Shown here: positions 25,765 to 35,385 of the stretch, piece by piece
Layout of the letters: each line of letters starts with the position of its first letter
Numbering within the stretch: position 1 is the stretch's first letter
Assembly: GCA_902514665.1 (NCBI GenBank)
Contig: CABXRS010000004.1
Span: forward strand, 1 to 64,000
DNA length: 64,000 nucleotides
Direction of reading: 5' to 3'
Source: an uncultured Pelagibacteraceae bacterium
Lineage (GTDB): Bacteria > Pseudomonadota > Alphaproteobacteria > Pelagibacterales > Pelagibacteraceae
Notes under the pieces: generated by a model
Seen by the model: the letters and a program-made list of their open reading frames with translations, nothing else
Database searches by the model: none
What the model was told of the DNA's origin: nothing
Made by a program: the position numbers and the translations under genes

Positions 25765-26757
25765 AGTTTCCAAGTCTTTTTTAATTATATTTGAAATAGA
25801 AATTTCTTTTTTAAGATTATTTTTATATCTATAAAACTTATTTTGTCCTGGATACATTATTTCTTTTACCCCTTTAATTTTTGGAAGTTTTTTAATTGTA
25901 TAAATATTATCTTTTATTCTTTGATTATAATTTTTTTGAAATAAATTAGCTTTAAATGTTATAAATAAATGTCCAATATTTTGTGGTCCAGAAAAATCAT
26001 CAAAAGGATCTTTAACTCTTCCCGCATGATTTCCACCTGTAATTACTCCACTTAAAATGTCTACCATCCAAGCAAGGCCTGATCCTCTAAATCCTGCAAT
26101 TGGTAGCTGAACACCTTTTAAGGCTTTTTTTGCATCAATAGTTGGTTTACCAAAGTTATCCAAAGCAACACCTTCAGGGATTTTTTGATTGTTCCTTGCG
26201 GCAACTCTTATTTTACCTCTATTAATCAATGAGATTGAGGTATCTAATATAAAAGGAATTTCGGTTCCAGTCGGAGTTCCAAAACATATAGGGTTTGTTC
26301 CAAATAAACTTTTTAATGCACCATGTGGTGCAACAGCAGGTGGTGCATTAGTATAAATCATAGTAATCAAATTTTTTTTAACTGCTTGCTCAGCGTAATA
26401 ACCTGATAATCCATAATGTCCACTTCCTTTGATTGCAACCATACCAATACCTGTTTTCTGCGCATGTTTAATAGCTATCTTTATTCCAAGATCAGCAGCA
26501 ACAAATCCTATACTGTTGTTTGCATCAATATGGGAGACAGATTGAGAAATTTTCTTAATTTTTATTTTTGGTTTTGGATTAATAATTTTTTTTGAAATTC
26601 TATCACAATACATCTTAACTCTAGATAACCCATGACTATGAGCACCAACTAATTCTGCATTGATTATTGCTTCGGTGCATATTTTTGAATGTGCAGAACT
26701 AAGTTTATACTTTTTAAAAATGATCTTTAGCTTTTTTCTTAGTATTTCTATTTTCAT
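25753..26757 (-). CDS. Malate/L-lactate/ureidoglycolate dehydrogenase family (Ldh2)
   Basis: This is a 334-residue NAD(P)-dependent dehydrogenase of the Ldh2/MDH2 fold. The segments HSHGLSRVKMYCDRI near residue 40, GSGHYGLSGYYAEQAVK near residue 110 and TNPICFGTP near residue 155 are family hallmarks. Such enzymes reduce or oxidise 2-hydroxy/2-oxo acids such as sulfolactate, malate, ureidoglycolate or delta-1-piperideine-2-carboxylate. It lies next to nucleotide-sugar genes, so its role here is not evident. Confidence 0.85.
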   Translation of the reverse strand: MKIEILRKKLKIIFKKYKLSSAHSKICTEAIINAELVGAHSHGLSRVKMYCDRISKKIINPKPKIKIKKISQSVSHIDANNSIGFVAADLGIKIAIKHAQKTGIGMVAIKGSGHYGLSGYYAEQAVKKNLITMIYTNAPPAVAPHGALKSLFGTNPICFGTPTGTEIPFILDTSISLINRGKIRVAARNNQKIPEGVALDNFGKPTIDAKKALKGVQLPIAGFRGSGLAWMVDILSGVITGGNHAGRVKDPFDDFSGPQNIGHLFITFKANLFQKNYNQRIKDNIYTIKKLPKIKGVKEIMYPGQNKFYRYKNNLKKEISISNIIKKDLETLIS

Positions 26758-26774
26758 TTAAAAATTTTAGAAAT

Positions 26775-27833
26775 TTATAACTCATAAGAACTATAATTAA
26801 TCAATTCTTTTATTATTTTCTTTGTATTATATTTCTGTCTCCATTTTGGGTAATGCTTTTTAAACTTGTTAAGGTTAGAAATATACCAAATATGATCTCC
26901 AACCCTAGGTGTTTTTAGAATTTTTCTTTTTATTTTTATTTTTGTTATATCCTCAACAATACTCAAGGCTTCTAATATTGAGCAGTTTGAGTATCTGCCG
27001 CCCCCCATGTTGTAAACTTCACCAGATCTTGGTTTTTTATAAAATTCCCAAAAACAATTTACCAGATCATTACTATGAAGGTTATCTCTTACTTGTTTTC
27101 CCTTATAACCAATAAGATTATATTTTTTTTGGATCAAACTTGATTTTACCAAGTAAGATAAAAAACCATGCAAACTAGCTCCACTATGATTTGGACCAGT
27201 AATACAGCCTCCTCTAAAACATACTGTTTTTAGACCTATATTTTTTCCATATTCTTGCACAATTAGATCTGCATATGTTTTAGACACACCAAAAAAACTA
27301 TGTGTAGCATTATCTATAGAAAAGCTTTCACTAATGCCTTTAAAGTTCTTATCTTTTTCGGATAGTTCCCACCTTGTTTTTTTTTCAAATATTTTGAGTT
27401 TATTTGGATTATCCCCATAAACTTTATTAGTAGACATAAATATGAATGGAGAGTCTGGACAGTATTTTTTAGTTAATTCCAAGAGATTTAAAGTTCCACT
27501 AGCATTAATACTAAAATCTAAAAATGGAAAATTTTTACCATAATCATGGGAAGGTTGAGCAGCACAGTGAACTATAACAGATATATTTTTTTTATATTTT
27601 TTAAATATTTTATTTAGTTTATCAAAACTTCTAATATCAATACTAAAATTTTTAAAATTTTTGTTTCTTTTTATTAAATTTTTCTTAACCCAAGTTGTAG
27701 ATGCATTATTACCAAAAAAAAATTTTCTATAATTATTATCAATTCCAATAACATCAAAACCCTTATCATGAAAAAAATTTACTGTTTCCGATCCAACTAA
27801 ACCAGTAGAGCCTGTAATAATTGCAAGAGACAT
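26775..27833 (-). CDS. NAD-dependent nucleotide-sugar epimerase (CDP-paratose 2-epimerase-like)
   Basis: This is a 352-residue extended SDR enzyme with the NAD-binding GSTGLVGSETV, the STNKVYGD strand, and YxxxK-type catalytic residues in VSKTYADLIVQEYGK. The phrase IDNNYRKFFFGNNASTTW near residues 31-48 is characteristic of the CDP-paratose/CDP-tyvelose epimerase branch. It probably makes a sugar nucleotide for surface glycans. Its ATG overlaps the stop of a short glycosyltransferase remnant (TAATG). Confidence 0.82.
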   Translation of the reverse strand: MSLAIITGSTGLVGSETVNFFHDKGFDVIGIDNNYRKFFFGNNASTTWVKKNLIKRNKNFKNFSIDIRSFDKLNKIFKKYKKNISVIVHCAAQPSHDYGKNFPFLDFSINASGTLNLLELTKKYCPDSPFIFMSTNKVYGDNPNKLKIFEKKTRWELSEKDKNFKGISESFSIDNATHSFFGVSKTYADLIVQEYGKNIGLKTVCFRGGCITGPNHSGASLHGFLSYLVKSSLIQKKYNLIGYKGKQVRDNLHSNDLVNCFWEFYKKPRSGEVYNMGGGRYSNCSILEALSIVEDITKIKIKRKILKTPRVGDHIWYISNLNKFKKHYPKWRQKYNTKKIIKELINYSSYEL

Positions 27834-27964
27834 TAAAAATATTTATTAGTTTTAATTTTATCTTTTTTTAACAATACACAAACATCACAAACAACCTTAA
27901 AGATAACTCTGAGAGTATTTTCTAGATTATAAGCTGGAATATAAGTTGATACTTTTTCTTTCAT
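27833..27964 (-). pseudogene. Remnant of a family 2 glycosyltransferase N-terminus
   Basis: A 43-codon minus-strand frame starts at ATG 27964 and reads KEKVSTYIPAYNLENTLRVI, the first strand and helix of GT2 glycosyltransferases (usual form VSVVIPAYNEE). The homology then fades and the frame ends in a TAA that overlaps the epimerase ATG. The expected nucleotide-binding DxD region is absent. I read this as a gene reduced to its first exon-like stub, perhaps kept because it carries the translation signal for the epimerase. Confidence 0.55.
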
Positions 27965-28057
27965 TACTTTAGCTAGAGTAAATATAAATTTTAATTAATG
28001 TTTTTTTTTTAAATTTCTTAATGTATCTTTTCATTATATTTAATAAGAACTAATTAT

Positions 28058-28933
28058 ATGAAAATTATTGATACTACAACTTATTTTGAGGAAGATCTTA
28101 TGATGAAATTAAGATTTAATATATTAGATCCTTATGTAGATAAGTTTATAGTTTCTGAAGCTACATTCTCACATAGTGGAAATAAAAAAGATATTAAATT
28201 TGATATAAAAAACTTTCCAAAATTTAGAGAAAAAATAGTTCACATTGTTCTTGATAAAGAACCAGAAAATTTAATAAAAAAAAATATATTAAGTAATTCA
28301 GATCTCAGATTGAATAGTATCAATAGAATAAGAGAACAAAGAAATTATATTTTTAAATATCTAGAAAATTTTTCGCCTAATGATTATATCATTCATAGTG
28401 ATAATGATGAAATACCAGATTTAAAAAATTTTGATTTACGAAAGAATAAAAAAAAATATGTAATTTTCAATCAAAAAATGTTTTATTATAAATTTAATTT
28501 ATCGCTACCCAATCTTGATTGGTTTGGATCAAAAGCTTGTAAATTAAAAAATTTAAAAAGTATTGACTTTTTAAGATCAATAAAAAATAAATCTTATCCT
28601 TTCTATAGAGTTGATACCTTTTTTTCTAATTTAAAACATCAAAGTGTAGAAATTGTAAATTCAGGTGGTTGGCATTTTTCCAATTTAAAAAATGTTGATG
28701 AACTTGAAAGAAAGTATCTAAACGATGAAAATCATGCAGAGTATTTTTTACAAGGTTATTCTAAAGAAACGATCAAATCCAATATTTTAAATAAAACAAT
28801 AAGTTATAATCACAAAGCTAAAAAAACTTCATCTGAAAGATTTCAACAGACAAAATTAAGTAAAATTAAATTAGATACTTTGCCAAGTTATTTACTAGAC
28901 AATCTTGAAGAGTACAGTCAGTGGATTGACTAA
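28058..28933 (+). CDS. Family 17 glycosyltransferase
   Basis: This is a 291-residue cytoplasmic glycosyltransferase. The opening KIIDTTTYFEEDLMMKLRFN, the segment DKFIVSEATFSHSG, the probable metal-binding DYIIHSDNDEIPD near residue 115, and SGGWHFSN near residue 205 match GT17 (N-acetylglucosaminyltransferase III-like proteins). In bacteria these modify surface glycans. It overlaps the tauC stop by four bases and closes an accessory patch. Confidence 0.85.
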   Translation: MKIIDTTTYFEEDLMMKLRFNILDPYVDKFIVSEATFSHSGNKKDIKFDIKNFPKFREKIVHIVLDKEPENLIKKNILSNSDLRLNSINRIREQRNYIFKYLENFSPNDYIIHSDNDEIPDLKNFDLRKNKKKYVIFNQKMFYYKFNLSLPNLDWFGSKACKLKNLKSIDFLRSIKNKSYPFYRVDTFFSNLKHQSVEIVNSGGWHFSNLKNVDELERKYLNDENHAEYFLQGYSKETIKSNILNKTISYNHKAKKTSSERFQQTKLSKIKLDTLPSYLLDNLEEYSQWID

Positions 28934-30855
28934 CCTTTTCCTCTCCAGGGAATAGTTTTATCTATAATTTTTCTTAAAGTTATATCAAATAAAAGTCCTA
29001 GCATTCCCATGATGAATATAGTGATCCAAATAACCTCATATTGGAAGTATTTTTTAGCTACGTTCTCTACAAATCCAATACCTGTAGTACCAGCTAAAAA
29101 CTCAGCAGCAACTAATGTTCCCCAACACATTCCAACAGCTACTCTTATTCCAGTTAAAATTTCCGGAAGTGAATTTGGAAAAATTACATATCTTAAAATT
29201 TGTTTTTTTGAAGCTCCAAGAGAGTGAGCTGCATGAATTTTTGACAGTTGAGTTCCAGATGCACCAGCTCTTGCAGAAATGATCATAATAGATAAAGAGA
29301 CCATAAATAATAAGAATACTTTACCTGTATTATCAATTCCTAAAACAGAGATAATAAGAGGTGCCCAGGCAAGAGGAGGAACTGGTCTGTATAATTCTAT
29401 TAATGGATCAAAAAATCCCTTAGCAAATCTGTTTAGTCCCATAAATAGACCTAAAGGTACTCCAATTAAAATTCCAAAAACTAAGCCTAAAAATACTCTT
29501 AAAAAAGAGTCCCATATATGTCCGTATGGTACTGGAATTTTAAATAATTTAAAGTCACCAGTAACAACTTTTAAAACATTACCTTTAAAGTTTTCTTTAA
29601 CAATTCCATCTTTGGTGTGAACGGGATAATCACCTGGCAAAACATCAGCTATCCAATCAGGTAAAATAAAACCAACAATTGATGAAACATCAATCATTTC
29701 TATCCATAGAAGTGGAATATTTTTGTAACCAACGCTTGGCTTAGACATTAGAATAAATTTATTCAAGGTATCAGAGGGTTTTGGAAGCCATCTTCCAGAA
29801 CCTTGTTCTGAACAACTAGGTCCACTCGCAACTATTGTACCTGCTGGAAATAATAGAATATCAATTAATCTCAGACCACCTTGTTCAGATTTTTGTAAAT
29901 TATCAAACTCAATGATTGCTTGCTGCATTTCATTGAGAGCATTAGGAGGGTAGATACTTGCAAATTCAATACGTCTTGCAATTTTAACAATATTTTTTGC
30001 ATAGTCTGATGCAGTTTCTTCGTTATCATTTAAACTTTTCCTGTAAGTTTTAATTTCATCTTTTAATTGTTTGATTGAGCTTTTGAACTGAGGATTGTGA
30101 TTTCTCAGTTTAAAGAATTTATCACTTATGATTTTAAGCTCTTCAGCTGCAGCATGGAATTTAAGACCTTTACTTGTTTCAGGTACTACAGGAACCTCTA
30201 TAGTATTTTCTATTGATCCTGTGCCTGATTGGACCTTTATAATTCCCCATCCACCCTGTTCTGATACAGCATTTTGTCTTTCATTTTTTTGTTCTTGAGT
30301 TTCAAAAGGGTAATCTTTTTGTTTAAAGTTTGAGCTTAAGAGTTTTATCTCTTCAGTCATTTCATTAATTTTTATTTTAGTGTCAATCTCAATCAAATCC
30401 TCGTTAGTTAATAAAGGTATTAATTGAGTAGTTTTACTTATGAAGCTTGCCAAAACAGTTTTTTGTTGATTATTTAAATCTGGAGAGTTTTGAATTTCGT
30501 TAGTGATTTTTTTAAGATTTTTATTTTCAATTTTAATTATAGAAGTACTTTTAAATTCTCTTTCTTCAATAGGAAATTGATACTTCAATCCCATTAGAGA
30601 GTCATTTACTTTAGCAACTTGGCACAATTCATTTGCTGATTTTGGGTAAAAACCTTTTGCTATGTCCCAGGAGTAATACAGCCAAACTAAAAGTATTGCA
30701 GCACTTCCAACAATTACCCAGTGGGTACCACCTTTTGCTCTTTCAGGATTTCCAAATACTGCATCTACTTTTTCAGTTCTAATTAATCTTCGACCGTAAA
30801 GAATACTTCCAATAATCGCTACAAATATTAATAAAGTTAAAATTTGAATTAACAT
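28930..30855 (-). CDS. tauC: Taurine-type ABC transporter permease with large N-terminal periplasmic domain
   Basis: I take the ATG at 30855, joined to tauB as TAATG, giving 641 residues. Two N-terminal helices (about 1-20 and 44-63) are followed by a polar, partly coiled-coil region of about 375 residues. A normal TauC/SsuC permease domain follows from about residue 440, with EAA loop SKIHAAHSLGASKKQILRY. Typical TauC proteins have about 275 residues, so the extra domain is notable. Operon with tauA and tauB on the minus strand. Confidence 0.85.
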   Translation of the reverse strand: MLIQILTLLIFVAIIGSILYGRRLIRTEKVDAVFGNPERAKGGTHWVIVGSAAILLVWLYYSWDIAKGFYPKSANELCQVAKVNDSLMGLKYQFPIEEREFKSTSIIKIENKNLKKITNEIQNSPDLNNQQKTVLASFISKTTQLIPLLTNEDLIEIDTKIKINEMTEEIKLLSSNFKQKDYPFETQEQKNERQNAVSEQGGWGIIKVQSGTGSIENTIEVPVVPETSKGLKFHAAAEELKIISDKFFKLRNHNPQFKSSIKQLKDEIKTYRKSLNDNEETASDYAKNIVKIARRIEFASIYPPNALNEMQQAIIEFDNLQKSEQGGLRLIDILLFPAGTIVASGPSCSEQGSGRWLPKPSDTLNKFILMSKPSVGYKNIPLLWIEMIDVSSIVGFILPDWIADVLPGDYPVHTKDGIVKENFKGNVLKVVTGDFKLFKIPVPYGHIWDSFLRVFLGLVFGILIGVPLGLFMGLNRFAKGFFDPLIELYRPVPPLAWAPLIISVLGIDNTGKVFLLFMVSLSIMIISARAGASGTQLSKIHAAHSLGASKKQILRYVIFPNSLPEILTGIRVAVGMCWGTLVAAEFLAGTTGIGFVENVAKKYFQYEVIWITIFIMGMLGLLFDITLRKIIDKTIPWRGKG

Positions 30856-31652
30856 TAATTTTCTTTTCCCATTATTTCTTCTTCCATATTCCAAATCATG
30901 GATAAAATTTCCTCTCTCTTTGATGAAAACTCTTTATTCTTTTTAATCTCTCTTAAATCTTCTTTAAGCCCCATTTCTGCAAAAGGAAGATTGTATTCTT
31001 TATGTATTCTTCCTGGTCTTGGTGCCATTACATACAATCGTTCTCCAAGCAATAATGCTTCTTCAACTGAGTGAGTAATTAGGATAATAGTTTTTCCTGT
31101 TTCTTTCCAAATTTTTAACACTAAAGACTGCATTTTCTCTCGAGTTAATGCATCTAATGCTCCCAATGGTTCATCCATTAAAATTAAATCAGGATCATTA
31201 ATAAGACATCTTGCAAGCGCCACCCTTTGCTGCATGCCTCCTGACAATTGGTAGGTAGGTGTGTTACCAAAACCTTTTAGACCAACAATCTCTAACCATT
31301 CCTCAACTTTTTCTTCAGTTAAATTTGCATTTTCTTTTTTCATCCGCAGTCCAAAGTTTACGTTTTCTGCAACTGTTAACCATTCAAACAATGCACCTTG
31401 TTGAAAAACCATTCCTCTTTCTACTCCAGGGCCGTCTATCTCTTTATTGTTAAGAGTAATTAATCCAGAAGTGGGTCTTAAAAAACCAGCAGTAATATTT
31501 AGTAAAGTTGTTTTTCCACAACCAGAAGGTCCAAGTACAGTAAGTAGCTCTCCTTTTTTTAGGGTAAAACTTACATCTTTTAATGCGTGAACTGTTTCTC
31601 CTTTAGGAGTTTTAAAAATCATGTTTAGATTTTCAGAAATAAGATCACTCAT
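30855..31652 (-). CDS. tauB: Taurine-type ABC transporter ATPase
   Basis: This is a 265-residue ATPase of the nitrate/taurine/sulfonate family with Walker A GPSGCGKTT, signature LSGGMQQRVALARC, Walker B LILMDEP and switch histidine in ITHSVEEALLLGERL. It is preceded by a terminator-like hairpin that separates it from tauA, and coupled to tauC by a TAATG junction. The substrate assignment rests on the neighbouring aminotransferase and alanine dehydrogenase. Confidence 0.9.
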   Translation of the reverse strand: MSDLISENLNMIFKTPKGETVHALKDVSFTLKKGELLTVLGPSGCGKTTLLNITAGFLRPTSGLITLNNKEIDGPGVERGMVFQQGALFEWLTVAENVNFGLRMKKENANLTEEKVEEWLEIVGLKGFGNTPTYQLSGGMQQRVALARCLINDPDLILMDEPLGALDALTREKMQSLVLKIWKETGKTIILITHSVEEALLLGERLYVMAPRPGRIHKEYNLPFAEMGLKEDLREIKKNKEFSSKREEILSMIWNMEEEIMGKEN

Positions 31653-31683
31653 TAATTACCTTATATTAGAAATTTTATAAAAA

Positions 31684-31718
31684 AAATAGGCACCAATCAT
31701 TATAATTGGTGCCTATTT
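31684..31718 (-). terminator. Terminator-like hairpin between tauA and tauB
   Basis: A perfect 14-base inverted repeat (31684-31697 and 31705-31718) with a seven-base loop is followed on the minus-strand transcript by seven uridines. It lies 19 bases after the tauA stop and about 30 bases before the tauB ATG. It has the form of an intrinsic terminator. Partial read-through would give more binding protein than ATPase and permease. Confidence 0.82.
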
Positions 31719-31737
31719 AAATTTAAAACCTTTAAAA

Positions 31738-32679
31738 TTATAAAGGTAGGAAACTTGTATCTACAGCTCCATCTGGTGTTCCCATTCCTTTTAGGAAACC
31801 ATCAAGATTACCACTTTCCATAGATTGTTTAGTTTCTGATGGAGTTAAGAATTTAAATCCATCTAAAGTTTCTTTCATATCAGCAACTTTCATTTCAGAA
31901 GCTTTTGACATAGAGTTCATATCACTCTTACCAGCTCTATATCTGTCGTTTGCTTCATGAGTTACTTCAATAAAAGTTCTCAACATACCAGGATTTTCCT
32001 TCATAAACTTATCTGTTACAGAAGTAATATCTATTCCTAATATACCAGCATCTCTAGCTTCTTGAACTGTCAATAATCTTGATCCAACAGCAACTGCAGC
32101 TTTGATAGAATTACCACCAAATAAACATGCCATTACAACATCACCACTAACTAATGCAGCAGCACCTTCTTCAGGATCCATTTGAATTATATCCATCTTA
32201 CTTCTGTCAGCTCCAACAACTTTCATACTTTCATCAAAAACGTATTCAGCCATTGTTCCAAGAGGGACAGCAACTTTTTTTCCTTCTAATTCAGAACCGT
32301 TTGCTTTTGTGATGCCTGAAGCATTAGATGTAACACAAGTAGTTCCTCCCATTCCATACTCCATAGCAATATCTACTAGTTTGATAGGTGCTTTAGATTT
32401 TACAGCATTGATAAAAGGCACTAAACCTTGGGAGTAAGATATATCAATATCTCCTGCTAACATAGCATCAGTCATTGCTCCACCATTTGTGAAGTTTGTC
32501 CATTTTACTGGAACTCCAAGAGCTTTGGCAAAGTTTTTCTTTTGCATGTCCTCTAGGTTAGGACTTGGCCATTCTAGAAAATAAGCAACTCTTACTTCTT
32601 TTGCAGCTGAATTAGCAACTGAAATAGATAGGTTTAGCGCAAGTATAGATCCTAGAATAAAAGTTAATATTTTTTTCAT
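31738..32679 (-). CDS. tauA: Taurine-type periplasmic substrate-binding protein
   Basis: This is a 313-residue binding protein with signal peptide (KKILTFILGSILALNLSISVANSA). The region VRVAYFLEWPSPNLEDMQ, the repeated GGAMTDAMLAGDIDISYSQG and the size fit the NMT1/TauA (SsuA-like) family. The nearby omega-amino-acid aminotransferase and alanine dehydrogenase favour taurine, but a related sulfonate or amine cannot be excluded. The 211-base divergent gap to the aminotransferase probably holds both promoters. Confidence 0.87.
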   Translation of the reverse strand: MKKILTFILGSILALNLSISVANSAAKEVRVAYFLEWPSPNLEDMQKKNFAKALGVPVKWTNFTNGGAMTDAMLAGDIDISYSQGLVPFINAVKSKAPIKLVDIAMEYGMGGTTCVTSNASGITKANGSELEGKKVAVPLGTMAEYVFDESMKVVGADRSKMDIIQMDPEEGAAALVSGDVVMACLFGGNSIKAAVAVGSRLLTVQEARDAGILGIDITSVTDKFMKENPGMLRTFIEVTHEANDRYRAGKSDMNSMSKASEMKVADMKETLDGFKFLTPSETKQSMESGNLDGFLKGMGTPDGAVDTSFLPL

Positions 32680-32890
32680 TTATTCCCCTATGTTTAATTA
32701 ATTAAATTAGACTTATTTAAATTCAATTTTAGATAGAAGTAAAACACTTTATATTGAAGATCTGGATTGCAAATAAATCAATTGTTCAATTAAAAGTTGT
32801 ATGTTATTCTTTGTTCATTGTAGGTCAAAATATATCTAGTAAACAAAACATTTTAGTCTACATATTTTATTATAACTTAAAATTAAAATT

Positions 32891-34237
32891 ATGAGCTCAG
32901 AAAATAGAACTTCAGTACCAAATTCTTTAAATGAACATTGGATGCCATTTACATCCAATAAAGATTTTAAAGCTAATCCAAGATTAATTACTGAAGCTAA
33001 AGGAGTTTATTTAAAAACTCACCATGGAAAAACTCAAATTGATGCAAGCTCTGGATTGTTTTGTAATCCATTAGGTCATGGAAGAAAAGAAATTACTGAA
33101 GCTGTAACAAAACAATTAGATACTTTGGATTATGCTCAACCTTTTCAACAAGGTTTTGGTGGATCATTTGAGTTAGCTACAAAAATTTCAAAACATACTC
33201 CAGGTGATTTAAATAAAATGTTTTACACAATTTGTGGATCAACAGCTGTAGAGACAGCAATTAAAATAGCAGTAGCTTATCACAGAGCAAAAGGAAATGC
33301 TCATAGATTTAGATTTGTAGGTCGTGAACGTGGTTACCATGGAATGAACATAGGGTGTGTATCTGTAGGGGGTATGATTAATAATGTAAAAACATTTGCA
33401 AGTATATTAATGCCAGGAGTTCAACACATGAGACATACTCATTTACCTGAACACAAATTTGTAAGCGGTCAACCAGAGACTGGCGCAGATTTAGCAGACG
33501 ACTTAGAAAGAATAGCAACTAACTTTGGTCCTGAAAATATTGCAGCATGTATTGTTGAGCCAATTGCAGGATCAACAGGAACTTTGGTACCGCCAAAAGG
33601 TTATTTACAAAAGTTAAGGGAAACATGCGATAAGCATGGAATACTTTTAATTTTTGATGAGGTTATTACAGGGTGGGGCAGAACTGGATCTGTATTTGCT
33701 AGTAAAGAGTTTGGTGTAACACCAGATATTATGACTATGGCTAAAGCAACAACTAATGGCGTAGTGCCTATGGGTGTTGTTGCATGTAAAGATGAAATTT
33801 ATGATGCAGTGATGGACGCTTCTCCAATGGGTTCAGTAGAATTATTTCATGGCTACACATATTCAGGAATACCAGTGGCAGTAGCTGCAGCTTTAGCAGT
33901 TCAAGATATTTTTGAAAAAGAAGATATATTTGAGAGAGCAAAAAACTTATCTCCATATTTCCAAAAAGGATTATTTTCACTTGAAGATTTAGAGGCAGTA
34001 GAAAATATACGAGGATATGGGATGATGGGTGGAATTGACATAAAATTAAATACTAAGCCAGGTAAAGCTGGTTATGAAACTTTCAAAGCTTGTTATGAAG
34101 CAGGAGTGAACTTTAAAGCTACAGGAGATTGCTTAATTATAGCTCCACAGTTTATTTGTGAAAAAAAACATATAGATGAAATTATCGATAAACTTAGAAC
34201 TGGTATAACTAATTATCAAAAAAACCAAAAAAATTAG
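32891..34237 (+). CDS. tpa: Omega-amino acid (taurine or beta-alanine):pyruvate aminotransferase
   Basis: This is a 448-residue class III PLP aminotransferase. The opening NEHWMPFTSNKDFKANPR is typical of beta-alanine:pyruvate transaminases, IFDEVITGWGR holds the cofactor-binding aspartate, and the PLP lysine is Lys285 in MTMAKATTNG. With TauABC and alanine dehydrogenase alongside, the likely role is transfer of the taurine amino group to pyruvate, giving sulfoacetaldehyde and alanine. The specificity is inferred from context. Confidence 0.85.
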   Translation: MSSENRTSVPNSLNEHWMPFTSNKDFKANPRLITEAKGVYLKTHHGKTQIDASSGLFCNPLGHGRKEITEAVTKQLDTLDYAQPFQQGFGGSFELATKISKHTPGDLNKMFYTICGSTAVETAIKIAVAYHRAKGNAHRFRFVGRERGYHGMNIGCVSVGGMINNVKTFASILMPGVQHMRHTHLPEHKFVSGQPETGADLADDLERIATNFGPENIAACIVEPIAGSTGTLVPPKGYLQKLRETCDKHGILLIFDEVITGWGRTGSVFASKEFGVTPDIMTMAKATTNGVVPMGVVACKDEIYDAVMDASPMGSVELFHGYTYSGIPVAVAAALAVQDIFEKEDIFERAKNLSPYFQKGLFSLEDLEAVENIRGYGMMGGIDIKLNTKPGKAGYETFKACYEAGVNFKATGDCLIIAPQFICEKKHIDEIIDKLRTGITNYQKNQKN

Positions 34238-34264
34238 TTAATCTAACTTTAAAGAAGAAATCCC

Positions 34265-35383
34265 ATGAAGATTGGCGTACCTAAAGAGATAAAACCTCAA
34301 GAGAATAGAATTGGTCTAACTCCCGATAGTGTAAAAACTTTAATTTCAGAAGGACATAAAGTTATTGTTGAAAATAATGGAGGTTTTGAAGCTGGTTTTG
34401 AAAATGAACAATATATAAAAGCTGGTGCCCAAATTGCCAACTCTGCTGCAGATATTTTTGATGATGCTGAAATAATTGTTAAAGTTAAGGAGCCTCAAAA
34501 AGTTGAAGTAGAGATGATAAAAGAAAATCAAATTATTTATACTTATTTACATTTAGCAGCAGCTAAAGAATTAACTGAAGGTTTAATCAAATCAAAAAGT
34601 ATCAATATTGCTTACGAAACTGTAACAGATAATAGTGGAAGATTACCTTTGCTTGCTCCTATGAGTGCAGTTGCTGGTCGAATGTCTGTACAAGCTGGAG
34701 CTCATTGTCTAGAAAAAAATCAAAATGGAAGAGGTCTTTTACTTGGAGGAGCGCCTGGCGTAACTGGCGCAACAGTTGTTATTTTAGGTGGCGGTGTAGT
34801 TGGAGAAAATGCAGCAGTTATCGCAACTGGAATGCAGGCAAAAGTTCATATTGTTGATAAATCAGAGGAAAGATTAAAACAACTTACGGAAATGTTTGGT
34901 GATAAAATAATTCCAGAGCAAAGTGATAAAATTGATTTAACTAAATTGATATCAGAAGCTGATCTTTTAGTTGGAGGTGTTTTAATTCCTGGTGCTGAGG
35001 CACCAAAATTAGTGACTAAAGATATGTTAAAATTTATGAAACGTGGATCTGTTATCGTCGATGTTGCTATAGACCAAGGTGGATGCGTTGAAACAAGTAA
35101 ACCAACTACCCATCGAGACCCAACTTATATAGTTGATGATGTTGTACATTATTGTGTTGCAAATATGCCTGGAGGTGTTCCAAGAACATCTACATTAGCA
35201 TTAAACAATGCTACACTTCCATTTTTAGTAAAACTTGCGAATAAAGGTTATCAAAAAGCCTTGGGTGAAGACAAAAATTTTTTAGCAGGACTAAATATTC
35301 ACAAAGGCCATGTTACTTATAAGGCTGTTGCTGATGTTTTTGGTCATAATTTTGTGAAGCCTGGAGAAGCTATCAAAAATTAG
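34265..35383 (+). CDS. ald: Alanine dehydrogenase
   Basis: This is a 372-residue NAD-dependent enzyme that deaminates L-alanine to pyruvate and ammonium. Family features are the opening KIGVPKEIKPQENRIGLTPD, the catalytic lysine in IIVKVKEPQ, the NAD loop VILGGGVVGENAA near residue 175, and CVANMPGGVPRTST near residue 300. Next to the aminotransferase it would regenerate pyruvate and release nitrogen from the imported amine. It starts 28 bases after the aminotransferase stop. Confidence 0.95.
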   Translation: MKIGVPKEIKPQENRIGLTPDSVKTLISEGHKVIVENNGGFEAGFENEQYIKAGAQIANSAADIFDDAEIIVKVKEPQKVEVEMIKENQIIYTYLHLAAAKELTEGLIKSKSINIAYETVTDNSGRLPLLAPMSAVAGRMSVQAGAHCLEKNQNGRGLLLGGAPGVTGATVVILGGGVVGENAAVIATGMQAKVHIVDKSEERLKQLTEMFGDKIIPEQSDKIDLTKLISEADLLVGGVLIPGAEAPKLVTKDMLKFMKRGSVIVDVAIDQGGCVETSKPTTHRDPTYIVDDVVHYCVANMPGGVPRTSTLALNNATLPFLVKLANKGYQKALGEDKNFLAGLNIHKGHVTYKAVADVFGHNFVKPGEAIKN

Positions 35384-35385
35384 TG

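Noticed and set aside
32680-32890. Operator for a regulator in the tauA/aminotransferase gap
   Set aside because: Only a weak AATTG-TT-CAATT inverted repeat is visible at 32780-32791, which is expected by chance in such AT-rich DNA. The gap probably holds divergent promoters but I cannot place them.
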